From positions 1 through 64,000 of the forward strand of contig RFGU01000026.1 of the NCBI GenBank assembly GCA_003696955.1: a stretch of DNA of 64,000 bases, in the 5' to 3' direction. This stretch comes from Deltaproteobacteria bacterium. Its GTDB lineage: Bacteria; Myxococcota_A; Polyangia; Nannocystales; Nannocystaceae. A program made the position numbers and the translations under genes. This document shows, piece by piece, positions 37,798-46,308 of the stretch; the stretch's first letter is position 1; each line of letters opens with the position of its first letter. Below the pieces are notes generated by a model. It was not told the origin of the DNA, did not search any database, and saw only the letters and a program-made list of their open reading frames with translations.

Positions 37798-40700
37798 GTG
37801 GGTCCTCAGGCATCTACCGACGCTTCCATCGGGCGCTCGTTTCCGGACGGATTTCCGGCCGTGTTCGGCAAATTCGTGCTGCTGCGACCCATGGCGCGCG
37901 GCGGCATGGGGGAGCTCTTCCTCGCGGCCGCCGGCGAGGTCGGTGGCTTCGAGAAGCTGTGCGTGGTCAAGAAGGTCCTCGCCGAACTCGAGGACGACGC
38001 GATCCACCGGCGCTTCATGGACGAGGCGAAAGTGGTGGTGCGCCTCAACCACGCGAATCTGGTTCAAGTCTTCGACGCCGGCAAGGTGGGCCAGGAGTAC
38101 TACCTGGCGATGGAGTTGGTCGAGGGCAAGGACCTGCGGGCCGTGTGGAACCGGTGTGCCAAGTTGCATCGAAGGATCCCCGTGGACGTCGCGATCTTCA
38201 CCATCCGGGAGATCCTGCGGGGGCTCGCCTATGCCCACGACGCCCTCGGCATGGAACTCGTCCATCGCGACATCTCGCCGCCCAACATCCTGCTTTCGTA
38301 CTACGGCGATGTAAAACTCACGGACTTCGGGCTCGCCAAGAGCGCGCTCAAACGCGAGACCACGAATCCTGGGGTGGTGTTCGGTCGATACAGCTACCTC
38401 TCCCCCGAACAGGCCCGGGGACTTCCTGCCGATCGGCGGACGGACATCTACGCGGCGGGTATCGTGCTGTGGGAGCTGTTGACGGGTCGGCAGCTCTTTC
38501 CGTCCCACAGCCTCGGGCACCGCGAGGCGCTGGCGGCCGTGCGCGATCCCGTGGTGCGACCGCCGTCCGAGGTGGTCCCCGGCGTCCCCGAGGGTCTCGA
38601 TGCGGTCATCATGAAGGCCCTGGCCCGGGACCGGGAGGATCGGTTCGCACGGGCCGAGGAGTTTCGCGCCGCCCTGTCGGAGATCCTCGCGCGGGAGTTC
38701 CCGACGTGCGACCGGGACCGCGTGGCAGAGTTCATGCGCGAGATCTTCGTGCTCGAGCGCAAGCAGGAACGGCGCGAGTACGAGGCCTTCGCACGGGAGG
38801 ATTTCGGCGAGATCCGTGCCCTCGGCAACGACGACGACGTGGTGAGTGTCAGCGATACGATCTCCCTCGACCCGGACGAGGATTCCGGGATCGTGCTCGT
38901 GGCCGACGCTGCGGACGACACCGCCGTCATCGAGCACGAGGCCACCGACCGCGGCCTGCGCATGTCCGCTCGCAGGCTCGTGGGCAAGGTGCTCGACGGC
39001 AAGTACCGCATCGAGCGCCTGCTCGGCGTCGGCGGCATGGGGGCGGTGTATCGAGCCGAACACGTCGGTATCGGCCGCGTCTGCGCCGTCAAGGTGCTCC
39101 ATCGTCGGTACACGCGGGACCCGGACATCGTGGCCCGCTTCGAGCGCGAGGCGCGGGCCGCGACCCAGACCGGGCATCCCAACATCGTCGACGTGTGGGA
39201 CAGCGGCACGACACCGGCCGGCGAGACCTACTTCGTGATGGAGCTGCTCGAGGGCGAGAACCTCGGGGATCTCCTGCGGCGCGAGGCGCCGCTTCCGGTC
39301 GAGCGCGTCGTGCACATCGTCACCCAGATCTGCCGTGCCGTCGCGGCCGCGCACGACGTGGGGATCGTGCATCGAGACCTCAAGTCGGACAACGTCTTCC
39401 TCGTGGCGCGGGGCAAGGACGCCGATTTCGTCAAGGTGCTCGACTTCGGGATCTGCAAGTCGCTCGAGGACGGGGCTCAGACGGCGCCCGGCTTGGTCAT
39501 GGGCTCGCCGGACTACATGGCGCCCGAGCAGGCCGCGGGACGACCGGCGACCATCGCATCCGACGTCTACGCCGTCGGGTGCATCCTCTTCGAGGCGTTG
39601 ACCGGGCGCATGCCCTACGAGGGACGCAACGCCATCGAAGTGCTGATGCGCAAGGGCAGCGAGGATGCGCCTTCGGTCCGTGAGTTGCGTCCGGAGGTTC
39701 CCGAGGCCGTCGCGGAGGTGGTCGCAGCGTGTCTGCGGCGGACGCCGGGCGAACGACTCCCCTCCATGCGCGTGGTCGAGTACGAGTTGACGCGAGCCAT
39801 CGAGGGGCGTCCGGCCGCCGTGCGCCGCGTCCTCGGACTGCCCGATGCGACCGCCTCCGGGCGATTCGGATCCAACGCCCTTCCGCCTCCCACGGCCCCC
39901 CACGACTCGTCGGCTGCGGCCGGGACCGTGCCGGGGGCAGCAGCGAGCACGGCGGCGGCCGTCGCGCCCGGGTGGTGGCAGGTCGCTGGACGGGCCCTGC
40001 TCTTCGTTGGGCTTGGAGCGGCCCTGGGGGTGGCGGTGCTCGTCGCTCGGTCGCCCGATCTCATCGATCGGCTCGTCTCCACCCCACGAGCGGCCGAGGG
40101 GGCGTCCGGCACCGCCGTCGCCGGGGTGACCGCCGCCGCCCCGATGCATCGTGCACGTCCTCCCGGATCCGATGCGTCCCACGATCCGGCGGTGTCCGCC
40201 GGTGGGCCGCCGGGCACGGCGTCCGGCGGTCCTGCGGCCTCGGATGGTGCGGCGCAGGCCGATGCGAAGGCACCGGCGGACCGGGATCCGGACGCGGGCG
40301 GCGAACCGGCAAGCATCGAGGATCTGGTCCGACGCGCCGAGGCCGCCCTCGAGGAAGGCCGGTTTCGTACGCCCGCCGACGAGAACCTGAGCGTGCTGCT
40401 CGCCCAGATCGCCGCCCGCAAACCCGACCATCCGGACATCGCCCGATTGCGCAGCGAAGCGGCCCAACGTCTGTGGAAGTCCGCCAAGCGCCAGGTGGAT
40501 CGCAAGCGCTATGCCGAGGCCCTCGATCCCCTGCGCGACTTGGTGGCGGTGGCGCCGGGTCACGAGGCCGGGCGTGCGGCCCTCGTCGAGGCGTTGCGCG
40601 CGATGGCCCGCCGCGCGCTGCGCACGGGGGACGCCGATGCTGCCGTGGCCTTGGCCGGCGAGTGGGCCAACGTCGCACCGGACGACCCGCGTGCCCACGA

Positions 40701-40857
40701 ACTCGTGGGGGACGCCGAGATGCGGCTCGAGCACTATGCCGAGGCCGTCGATGCCTACCGGAGGGCCTACACCCTGGGTTTGCGCCGCGCGTCGCTGCGG
40801 TCGAAGCTCCGGCGCGCCCGGATCCTGCGCAAACGGGCCGAGCGCAAGGACGGCTGA
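37798..40857 (+). CDS. Tandem dual Ser/Thr kinase with transmembrane helix and helical repeat tail
   Basis: A protein of 1019 residues from GTG 37798 (TATCCT ends 11 nt upstream). Two complete kinase domains lie in one chain. The first (about 25-305) has the loop MARGGMGELF, Lys in VVKKVL, HRDISPPN (near 157) and DFGLAK. The second (about 400-660) has LGVGGMGAVY, Lys in AVKVLH, HRDLKSDN (near 526) and DFGICK. Both keep every catalytic residue. An acidic linker joins them. A hydrophobic helix near 731-750 follows, then an Ala/Gly/Pro-rich stretch and a helical C-terminus of the TPR type (RYAEALDPLRDLVAVAPGH, HYAEAVDAYRRAY). The tail would lie on the other side of the membrane from the kinases. 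Confidence 0.9.
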   Translation: MGPQASTDASIGRSFPDGFPAVFGKFVLLRPMARGGMGELFLAAAGEVGGFEKLCVVKKVLAELEDDAIHRRFMDEAKVVVRLNHANLVQVFDAGKVGQEYYLAMELVEGKDLRAVWNRCAKLHRRIPVDVAIFTIREILRGLAYAHDALGMELVHRDISPPNILLSYYGDVKLTDFGLAKSALKRETTNPGVVFGRYSYLSPEQARGLPADRRTDIYAAGIVLWELLTGRQLFPSHSLGHREALAAVRDPVVRPPSEVVPGVPEGLDAVIMKALARDREDRFARAEEFRAALSEILAREFPTCDRDRVAEFMREIFVLERKQERREYEAFAREDFGEIRALGNDDDVVSVSDTISLDPDEDSGIVLVADAADDTAVIEHEATDRGLRMSARRLVGKVLDGKYRIERLLGVGGMGAVYRAEHVGIGRVCAVKVLHRRYTRDPDIVARFEREARAATQTGHPNIVDVWDSGTTPAGETYFVMELLEGENLGDLLRREAPLPVERVVHIVTQICRAVAAAHDVGIVHRDLKSDNVFLVARGKDADFVKVLDFGICKSLEDGAQTAPGLVMGSPDYMAPEQAAGRPATIASDVYAVGCILFEALTGRMPYEGRNAIEVLMRKGSEDAPSVRELRPEVPEAVAEVVAACLRRTPGERLPSMRVVEYELTRAIEGRPAAVRRVLGLPDATASGRFGSNALPPPTAPHDSSAAAGTVPGAAASTAAAVAPGWWQVAGRALLFVGLGAALGVAVLVARSPDLIDRLVSTPRAAEGASGTAVAGVTAAAPMHRARPPGSDASHDPAVSAGGPPGTASGGPAASDGAAQADAKAPADRDPDAGGEPASIEDLVRRAEAALEEGRFRTPADENLSVLLAQIAARKPDHPDIARLRSEAAQRLWKSAKRQVDRKRYAEALDPLRDLVAVAPGHEAGRAALVEALRAMARRALRTGDADAAVALAGEWANVAPDDPRAHELVGDAEMRLEHYAEAVDAYRRAYTLGLRRASLRSKLRRARILRKRAERKDG

Positions 40858-40883
40858 GCCCGACGACGGGGAGGTACGGCAAC

Positions 40884-40902
40884 CACCGTGACGGCGACGG
40901 TG
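40884..40902. terminator. Possible terminator hairpin
   Basis: CACCGT (40884-40889) pairs with ACGGTG (40897-40902) over a 7-nt loop, in the 46-base gap between converging genes. It has no T-run and borders the stop of the antiporter gene. Confidence 0.3.
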
Positions 40903-40903
40903 C

Positions 40904-42295
40904 CTACATGAAGAACAAGACGGTCGTCAGCACGAACAGCGGGACGAGGAACATGAGCGACCACCGCATGTATCCGAAGAACGACGGCATCCGCACGCCC
41001 TGCTCCTCGGCAATCGCCTTGACCATGAAGTTCGGGCCGTTGCCGATGTAGGTGTTGGCACCCATGTAGACGGCGCCGCAGGAGATCGCCGCCAGCGTGA
41101 CCAGCGGAACGTTGCCGCCGGTCACTTGCAGCATCTCGCCGGTGAGGGCCCCCTGCTCGACCATGCCCTGGGCCGTCTCGAAGAAGACGAGGTAGGTGGG
41201 CGCATTGTCGAGGAAGCTCGAGAGGATGCCCGTGGCCCAGAAGAACTTGGCCGTCGAGTCCACGCCGAGTTGGCCGCCGTTGGCCTTGAGCAGCATGAGC
41301 GCCGGGATCATGGTGATGAAGATCCCGATGAACAGGGCGGCCACCTCGAGGATCGGGAACCACGTAAACTCGTTCTTCTCGCGCAGCCCCTTCGGGGTGG
41401 TGAAGCGCGAGGCGACGGCGCACGCGATCATCACGGCTTCGCGGAGGAATCGGCCGTGCTCGGGACGGATGAGCGCCACGCAGAGCACGATCCCGACGAG
41501 CCAGACGAGGTTGACGAGGCCCTCGACCCGCAGGGGCTCGACGTGGGTGTCGTCGGCCTTGCGATCCGAGGGGTTCTCCTTGAGGTAGAAGTGCCGGTCG
41601 AGGAAGTAGAAGATGACGAGGAGGGCGCCGGCGACGAAGAGGGTCTCCTTCCAAAGGGACAGGGTCCACAGGAAGGGCACGCCGCGCAGGTAGCCCAGGA
41701 ACAGGGGCGGGTCGCCGATGGGAAGCAGCGAGCCCCCGATGTTGCTGACGAGGAAGATGAAGAAGACGACGACGTGGACCTTGTTCTTGCGCTCCATGTT
41801 CGTCCGCAGTACGGGGCGGATGAGGAGCATCGAGGCACCCGTCGTGCCCACCAGGGACGCGATGAGGGTGCCGAAGACGAGAAAGGCCATGTTGGTCTTC
41901 GGCGTCGCGCGAAGGTCGCCGCTGAAGACGATCCCCCCCGAGACGTAGAACAGGGTCCCGAGCAGGATGATGAACGGGATGTACTCGTCGAGAATGCTGT
42001 GCTCGAGGGCGTGGAAGTTCGGCTCGAGCACCGTAAGGTAGATGAGGGGGTAGAGGCTCAGGATCGCCGAGACGATGAGCTTGTTGCGGTTGTGCTCCCA
42101 CCAGTGCTCGAGCTTCGTCAGCGGGAGGATCGCGATGGACAGGAGCATCACCACGAAGAAGGACACCATCCACACCGGCGGCAGCTTCTCGTGGCCGTGA
42201 CCGCCACCTTCGGCGGCGAGGGCGGCATCGGCGGCCGAAAACAGCAGGAGGAAGGTGAGGGCAGGGAGCAGGGCGCGGAAGCGTCGGCCGGGCAA
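40904..42295 (-). CDS. CitMHS-type sodium:proton antiporter / anion transporter
   Basis: A membrane protein of 463 residues with about eleven helices, of the ion-transporter superfamily (the CitMHS/NhaD-like type often labelled sodium:proton antiporter). The two discontinuous-helix signatures are visible: FLVSNIGGSLLPIGDPPLF (near 178-196) and ISCGAVYMGANTYIGNGPNF (near 410-429), plus SSFLDNAPTYL. The first 28 residues look like a cleavable signal peptide, followed by the short His-rich EGGGHGHEK, which might sense pH or metal. The start is TTG 42295, supported by a perfect AGGAGG 5 nt upstream. It is divergent from the protease gene. Confidence 0.87.
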   Translation of the reverse strand: MPGRRFRALLPALTFLLLFSAADAALAAEGGGHGHEKLPPVWMVSFFVVMLLSIAILPLTKLEHWWEHNRNKLIVSAILSLYPLIYLTVLEPNFHALEHSILDEYIPFIILLGTLFYVSGGIVFSGDLRATPKTNMAFLVFGTLIASLVGTTGASMLLIRPVLRTNMERKNKVHVVVFFIFLVSNIGGSLLPIGDPPLFLGYLRGVPFLWTLSLWKETLFVAGALLVIFYFLDRHFYLKENPSDRKADDTHVEPLRVEGLVNLVWLVGIVLCVALIRPEHGRFLREAVMIACAVASRFTTPKGLREKNEFTWFPILEVAALFIGIFITMIPALMLLKANGGQLGVDSTAKFFWATGILSSFLDNAPTYLVFFETAQGMVEQGALTGEMLQVTGGNVPLVTLAAISCGAVYMGANTYIGNGPNFMVKAIAEEQGVRMPSFFGYMRWSLMFLVPLFVLTTVLFFM

Positions 42296-42300
42296 GGGGA

Positions 42301-42306
42301 CCTCCT
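42301..42306 (-). promoter_or_regulatory. Shine-Dalgarno AGGAGG that decides the TTG start of the antiporter
   Basis: A perfect AGGAGG on the minus strand lies 5 nt before TTG 42295. No ATG or GTG is suitably placed, so the rare TTG start is well supported. Confidence 0.75.
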
Positions 42307-42392
42307 ACGGGCGGTTCGTGGCGCATGGTACGCCTTTCGTGCCGCGTTGTCAGGACGCGCGGGCGAGCCTGCGCGACGTCCCTCCACGGCGG

Positions 42393-42398
42393 TATGCT
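42393..42398 (+). promoter_or_regulatory. -10-like hexamer TATGCT before the SppA-like gene
   Basis: TATGCT (42393-42398) ends 10 nt before GTG 42409 and contains an in-frame ATG (42394). The layout is the same as at 2108 and 18404, so the ATG is probably not the start. Confidence 0.42.
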
Positions 42399-42408
42399 CA
42401 CGGGGACC

Positions 42409-45138
42409 GTGCACGATCCTTCCTCGGTGGAGCACGGCGACCGCGGCACGGTCGCCCGGCGACGTCGTCGCGGCGTCGTGGGTGGACTCGTCGCGGCCGT
42501 GGCCCTGGCGTCGAACGTCGTCCGCGCCGATCCCCTCGAGGGCGAGGCGCGCACCATCGTTCGCGACGCGGACCGTCCCTACACCGTGGTGGCCGGGGAG
42601 GCCGACGCTGCGGCCACCGTGACCAATCCCGCGGGCCTCGGCCTGCTCGACGGCGTGGATGGCGTGGCGGACGTGGCTTGGATGCGTCCTTCGGCCCGGA
42701 TGCGGGGCAGCGGCGCCGGGTTGTTCGTCGGACTTCCCGTCTTTCTCGAGCCGTTGCTCGGGCGGCGATCGGACCCGCTCGTCGCCTTCGGCTTGGGGGC
42801 GCAGTACCTGGACCTGCAAGGGGGGCAGGAGGCCGCCTCGATCACCGGTTCGTCGCCGGCCCTCGACACGGCCGACCTCCCGTTCGTCAAGCTGACGGCC
42901 GCATTGGCCGTGCCGTTCGGGCCCGTCCTTCCCGGGCTCTCGGTGGGCCTGGGCCTTTCGCGGCTCGTCGCGCGGCGCAATCGGCATGCCGACGGGGTCA
43001 CGTCCGTCGACGTGGGGATCGCCTACTGGATCAACCGCTTCCTGGCCGTCGGTGCGGTCGGGCGGGCCCTCAATCAACCGCGAACCGGGGGGGACGAGGG
43101 CATCGTGCAACCCCTCGTCCTCGAGCCGGAGATCACGTTGCGCCCCCTCGGGCACAGGGCCTTGGAGCTTGCGTTGGGGGCGCGTACCTATCCCACGCGC
43201 AGGGTTCCGGCCGAGCCGCGGTTTCGCGTCGGGATCGGGTCGAGCGCCATCGAGCCCCATGGTCGACTCTTGGTCCGGGCCGGCCCCGTGGAGGTCTTCA
43301 CGGAGGTGGACACGTTTCGCTTCTTTCCGGTCCGCGACCCGGCGGCCCTCGAGCCCCTCGACCCGCAAGACGCCGTTCGCCTGACGGCGGGGATCGGCCT
43401 TTCGTTCGAGCACGTTGCGGCCCTTGCCGGCGCGACCAGTGCCTTCGGCGCCGGTGATCCGGCCCAGGCGACCGGCGGTGTGGGACGCGTCCGAGTGTCC
43501 GCGGGCCGGCTGCCCGGGATCGCGGTGCGACCTCGCCGCGTGGATCGAGTGGAGCTTGCCGGGGTACGAGGGGATCGAAGCGTCTTCGCCACCGTCGAGA
43601 CCCTCGATCGCATCGCGTCACGGGGCGGCGACGTGCTGCTCGACCTGCGCGAGGTGTCGGCGAGCTACGCCGAACTCGAGGAGATTCGCGAGGCCGTGCT
43701 GCGGGTGCGCGGCCGTGGCGGCCGGGTGGTCGCCTACGTCGAAGGTGGCGGCCTACGCACCTACTTCCTCGCGGCCGCCGCCGATCGGATCGTGGCCCAC
43801 CCCCATCGCTCCCTGGCGATCACCGGGATGCGCTTTCGTACCCTCTACTTCGCGGACCTCCTGCGCAAGCTGGGCGCCCGGCCGGAGTTCATCCGGATTG
43901 CCGAGTACAAGGCGGTGCCCGAGTCCTACCATCGGATGTCGGCCAGCGAGACGGTGCGTGCCAATCGGCGCCAGGTGCGGGGCGACGTGTGGAACCACGT
44001 TCTGCGGATCATCGCCAAGGATCGCAACCAAGATCCCATGGCGGTTCGGGCCTGGATCGACGAGGCCCCCCACACGCCCCGCGCGGCCCTCGAAGCCGGG
44101 ATCGTGGACGAGCTGGCCTACGAGGACGAGCTCGACCGCGTCCTCGAACGATACCTGGGCAAGAACGTCCGGATCCGTCGCCCGAAGCCCCGGCGCCGGA
44201 TCGACGTCGATCTCGGCGATCCCGTGGAGATCGCGGTGGTGTCCGTGGAGGGCGACCTGCTCGACGGCCGCAGCGTGCGGATCCCGTTGCTCGGCGTCGA
44301 GGTGGCGGGCGCCAAGACCTACGTGGAGATCTTCGAGGCGCTACGCAAGGATCGCAGCGTGCGGGGGGTCGTCGTGCGTTGCAACACCCCGGGCGGCTCG
44401 GTGAGCGCGGCCGACGACATCGCGCGGGCCATCGACCGCCTGCGCAAGGAGAAACCCGTCGTCGTCTCCATGGGGACGGCCTGTGCGTCGGGTGGATACT
44501 ACATCGCTACCGCGGGCCAGTACGTGTTCGCGGACGCGACCACCCTGACCGGGAGCATCGGGATCTTCTATCCGAAGATGGACCTTTCGGGCACGCTGGC
44601 GCTCCTGGGGGTGGCGGTGGACGAAGAGGGGTACGGCAAGCGCTCGAAGATGCGGTCGTGGTGGAAACCCTACGGACCGGACGAGCGAGCGGCTGCGATG
44701 GCCGAGATGCGCGCAAGCTACGACGTGTTCATCGGCCGGGTCGCCCGCGCGCGCGCGACGACGCCCGAGGACGTGGATCGGCGGTTGGCGCGGGGCCGGA
44801 CCTTCGCGGGAGTCCGCGCCATGGAAGTGGGGCTCGTCGACCGTTACGGGGGCATGCGGGATGCCGTGTTGCGCGTGCGGGAGATGGCCGGTCTCCGACG
44901 TCGGCCCGTGCAGGTGCGGTTCGTGCCCGAGGCGCCCGGGCTCGTGGCGCGCGTCGTATCGATCTTTGGCTGGAGGTTGCCGCTGCCGAGCCTCGCAGCG
45001 CCACCTACGGAGGCGGGCACGGCCTTGCTCGCCGCTCACCCGGTCGTCTCGGTGCTGCGCCAGCTCCCGGCGAGTCTGTACCTCGGATCGCGGCCGGGGC
45101 CGCTGGCCATCGACCCGGAGCCCCTGGTCGTCGAGTAG
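42409..45138 (+). CDS. SppA-type (S49) protease fused to an outer-membrane-barrel-like N-terminus
   Basis: A protein of 909 residues. After a signal peptide (RRRRR followed by VVGGLVAAVALASNVVRA), residues about 40-370 resemble a small outer-membrane barrel of the FadL/PorV kind: VTNPAGLGLL near the start, then many amphipathic strands (VAFGLGAQYLDLQG, LSVGLGLSRLV). Residues about 380-880 hold the two alpha/beta halves of signal peptide peptidase A: the general base Lys501 in AEYKAVPESYHRM and the nucleophile Ser694 in GTACASGGYYIAT, 193 residues apart as in E. coli SppA (about 200). SppA normally sits in the inner membrane, so the barrel-like part is odd and suggests an outer-membrane or surface protease. 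GTG 42409 is chosen because ATG 42394 lies in a TATGCT element. Confidence 0.87.
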   Translation: MHDPSSVEHGDRGTVARRRRRGVVGGLVAAVALASNVVRADPLEGEARTIVRDADRPYTVVAGEADAAATVTNPAGLGLLDGVDGVADVAWMRPSARMRGSGAGLFVGLPVFLEPLLGRRSDPLVAFGLGAQYLDLQGGQEAASITGSSPALDTADLPFVKLTAALAVPFGPVLPGLSVGLGLSRLVARRNRHADGVTSVDVGIAYWINRFLAVGAVGRALNQPRTGGDEGIVQPLVLEPEITLRPLGHRALELALGARTYPTRRVPAEPRFRVGIGSSAIEPHGRLLVRAGPVEVFTEVDTFRFFPVRDPAALEPLDPQDAVRLTAGIGLSFEHVAALAGATSAFGAGDPAQATGGVGRVRVSAGRLPGIAVRPRRVDRVELAGVRGDRSVFATVETLDRIASRGGDVLLDLREVSASYAELEEIREAVLRVRGRGGRVVAYVEGGGLRTYFLAAAADRIVAHPHRSLAITGMRFRTLYFADLLRKLGARPEFIRIAEYKAVPESYHRMSASETVRANRRQVRGDVWNHVLRIIAKDRNQDPMAVRAWIDEAPHTPRAALEAGIVDELAYEDELDRVLERYLGKNVRIRRPKPRRRIDVDLGDPVEIAVVSVEGDLLDGRSVRIPLLGVEVAGAKTYVEIFEALRKDRSVRGVVVRCNTPGGSVSAADDIARAIDRLRKEKPVVVSMGTACASGGYYIATAGQYVFADATTLTGSIGIFYPKMDLSGTLALLGVAVDEEGYGKRSKMRSWWKPYGPDERAAAMAEMRASYDVFIGRVARARATTPEDVDRRLARGRTFAGVRAMEVGLVDRYGGMRDAVLRVREMAGLRRRPVQVRFVPEAPGLVARVVSIFGWRLPLPSLAAPPTEAGTALLAAHPVVSVLRQLPASLYLGSRPGPLAIDPEPLVVE

Positions 45139-45176
45139 TCGAGCGCCCGGGGCCCGCACAACCGGCCGAACGGCGA

Positions 45177-45209
45177 GGGGCGCCCCGGCCGAGCCGGTGG
45201 CGCCCCTTT
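45177..45209. terminator. Strong terminator hairpin between converging sppA-like gene and sodB
   Basis: GGGGCGCC (45177-45184) pairs with GGCGCCCC (45199-45206), and inside CCGGC (45185-45189) pairs with GCCGG (45193-45197), with one bulged T and a CGA loop: 13 bp in all. TTTCCT follows on the plus strand. It is the best terminator in the window and serves the plus-strand gene; it could also stop the minus-strand sodB message. Confidence 0.7.
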
Positions 45210-45233
45210 CCTGCCGGATACGGTCCTCGACGG

Positions 45234-45821
45234 TCAGCCGGCCTTGCGCAGGTTCTCCGCGGCGAAGTCCCAGTTGACCAGGTGGTCGAGGAACGCCTTG
45301 ATGAACGACGGCCGGTCGTTGCGGTAGTCGATGTAGTAGGCATGCTCCCACACGTCGAGGGTGAGCAGCGGCGTGTCCCCCGAGCGGATCGGCGTATCGG
45401 CATTGGCCGTGTCGACGACGGCGAGCTTTCCGTCTTTGAGGACCAGCCATGCCCACCCCGAGCCGAACCGACCGGCGGCGGCGTCGAAGAACGCCTTCTT
45501 GAACTTCTCGAGATCGCCGAAGTCACGGTTGATCGCGTCGGCGAGGTCGCCCGTGGGTGCGCCGCCGCCACCGGGCTTCATGGAGTGCCAGAAGAAGGTG
45601 TGGTTCCACGTCTGGGCCGCGTTGTTGAACAGGCCGCCCTCGGCCGACTTGATGATCTCCTCGAGGCTCTTGCCCTCGAAGGGCGTGCCGGCGATGCCGG
45701 CGTTGAGCTTGTTGACGTAGCCTTGGTGGTGCTTGCCGTAGTGGTACTCGAACGTCTCGGCGCTCATGTGAGGGGCGAGTGCGTCCTTGGCGTACGGAAG
45801 CGGCGGAAGTTCGAAGCTCAT
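45234..45821 (-). CDS. sodB: Iron superoxide dismutase
   Basis: Dismutates superoxide in the cytoplasm; 195 residues, the standard Fe-SOD size. Metal ligands are His27 (TFEYHYGKHH), His in NHTFFWHSM, and the Asp and His of DVWEHAYYIDY. AAQTWNHTFFWHSM with Gln before, and the GGGG-x-P-T loop, favour the Fe type over Mn, though metal cannot be settled by sequence alone. GAGGAG lies 5-6 nt before the ATG. A minus-strand promoter candidate is at 45944-45972. Confidence 0.96.
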   Translation of the reverse strand: MSFELPPLPYAKDALAPHMSAETFEYHYGKHHQGYVNKLNAGIAGTPFEGKSLEEIIKSAEGGLFNNAAQTWNHTFFWHSMKPGGGGAPTGDLADAINRDFGDLEKFKKAFFDAAAGRFGSGWAWLVLKDGKLAVVDTANADTPIRSGDTPLLTLDVWEHAYYIDYRNDRPSFIKAFLDHLVNWDFAAENLRKAG

Positions 45822-45943
45822 GGGGACTCCTCTCGTGTGATGGCGTGAAGGGGCCGGTATCGCCGCGCGCTCGCGCGTCGGGGCCGTCGCATCGGGATCC
45901 GTGGCCGCGCACGTGACGGCGACCGGTTCCCGCAGCGCGGCGC

Positions 45944-45972
45944 AATGTGGCAGCGGGCCATGGGGTTGTCAA
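45944..45972 (-). promoter_or_regulatory. Candidate sodB promoter (TTGACA, 17 nt, CACATT)
   Basis: On the minus strand a consensus TTGACA (45972-45967) is followed after exactly 17 nt by CACATT (45949-45944), a moderate -10. It points toward sodB, about 120 bases downstream. A perfect -35 is rare in this GC-rich window, which is the main support. Confidence 0.45.
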
Positions 45973-46035
45973 TCCGCGCAACGGTGTGCGCGAAGGGCGG
46001 CGCGAGGAACGCACGGGCTGGTCGGCCGGTCGAGC

Positions 46036-46095
46036 GCCGCGCAGTCGATTGCGCGGCCGTCGAACGGCGAGGCTTGTCGCGGCAACGCTGCCGCG
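46036..46095. promoter_or_regulatory. Two perfect hairpins upstream of panB
   Basis: GCCGCGCA (46036-46043) pairs with TGCGCGGC (46050-46057) over a 6-nt centre, and CGCGGCA (46078-46084) pairs with TGCCGCG (46089-46095) over an ACGC loop. They lie 214-273 bases before panB. They may be parts of a leader RNA or protein-binding sites; no known riboswitch pattern is recognised. Confidence 0.35.
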
Positions 46096-46308
46096 TCGTC
46101 GTCTTCCGACGTGCTCGACGAACGGGGGGCACGGTGGGCCGTGCGTCCGTCCGTCGGGACGAGCCTTCCCGCCGATGGCGCCGTGGGCGGCCGCTTCGAG
46201 CCCGCGGGAGGGCGCGATGGGGCACGAACGGGCGAGCCCTCTGGTAACGTCCACGGACGCCTCGACAAGCCGCGACCGGCCACGCCGGCGCAGACCGAAA
46301 GGGCAGCC

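Larger units (their letters stand above)
45822..46308. other. 487-base divergent gap between sodB and panB
   Basis: No convincing gene: reading frames here have no start with a ribosome site, no recognisable protein features and overlap each other. It holds a minus-strand promoter candidate for sodB (45944-45972) and two hairpins (46036-46095). TAACGT (46244-46249) lies about 60 bases before panB and could be its -10. The base composition is similar to the coding regions. Confidence 0.6.

Noticed and set aside
45901-46308. N-terminal extension of PanB by 136 residues
   Set aside because: The extension is low-complexity and unlike any PanB; ATG 46309 has a ribosome site and gives a normal-size enzyme.
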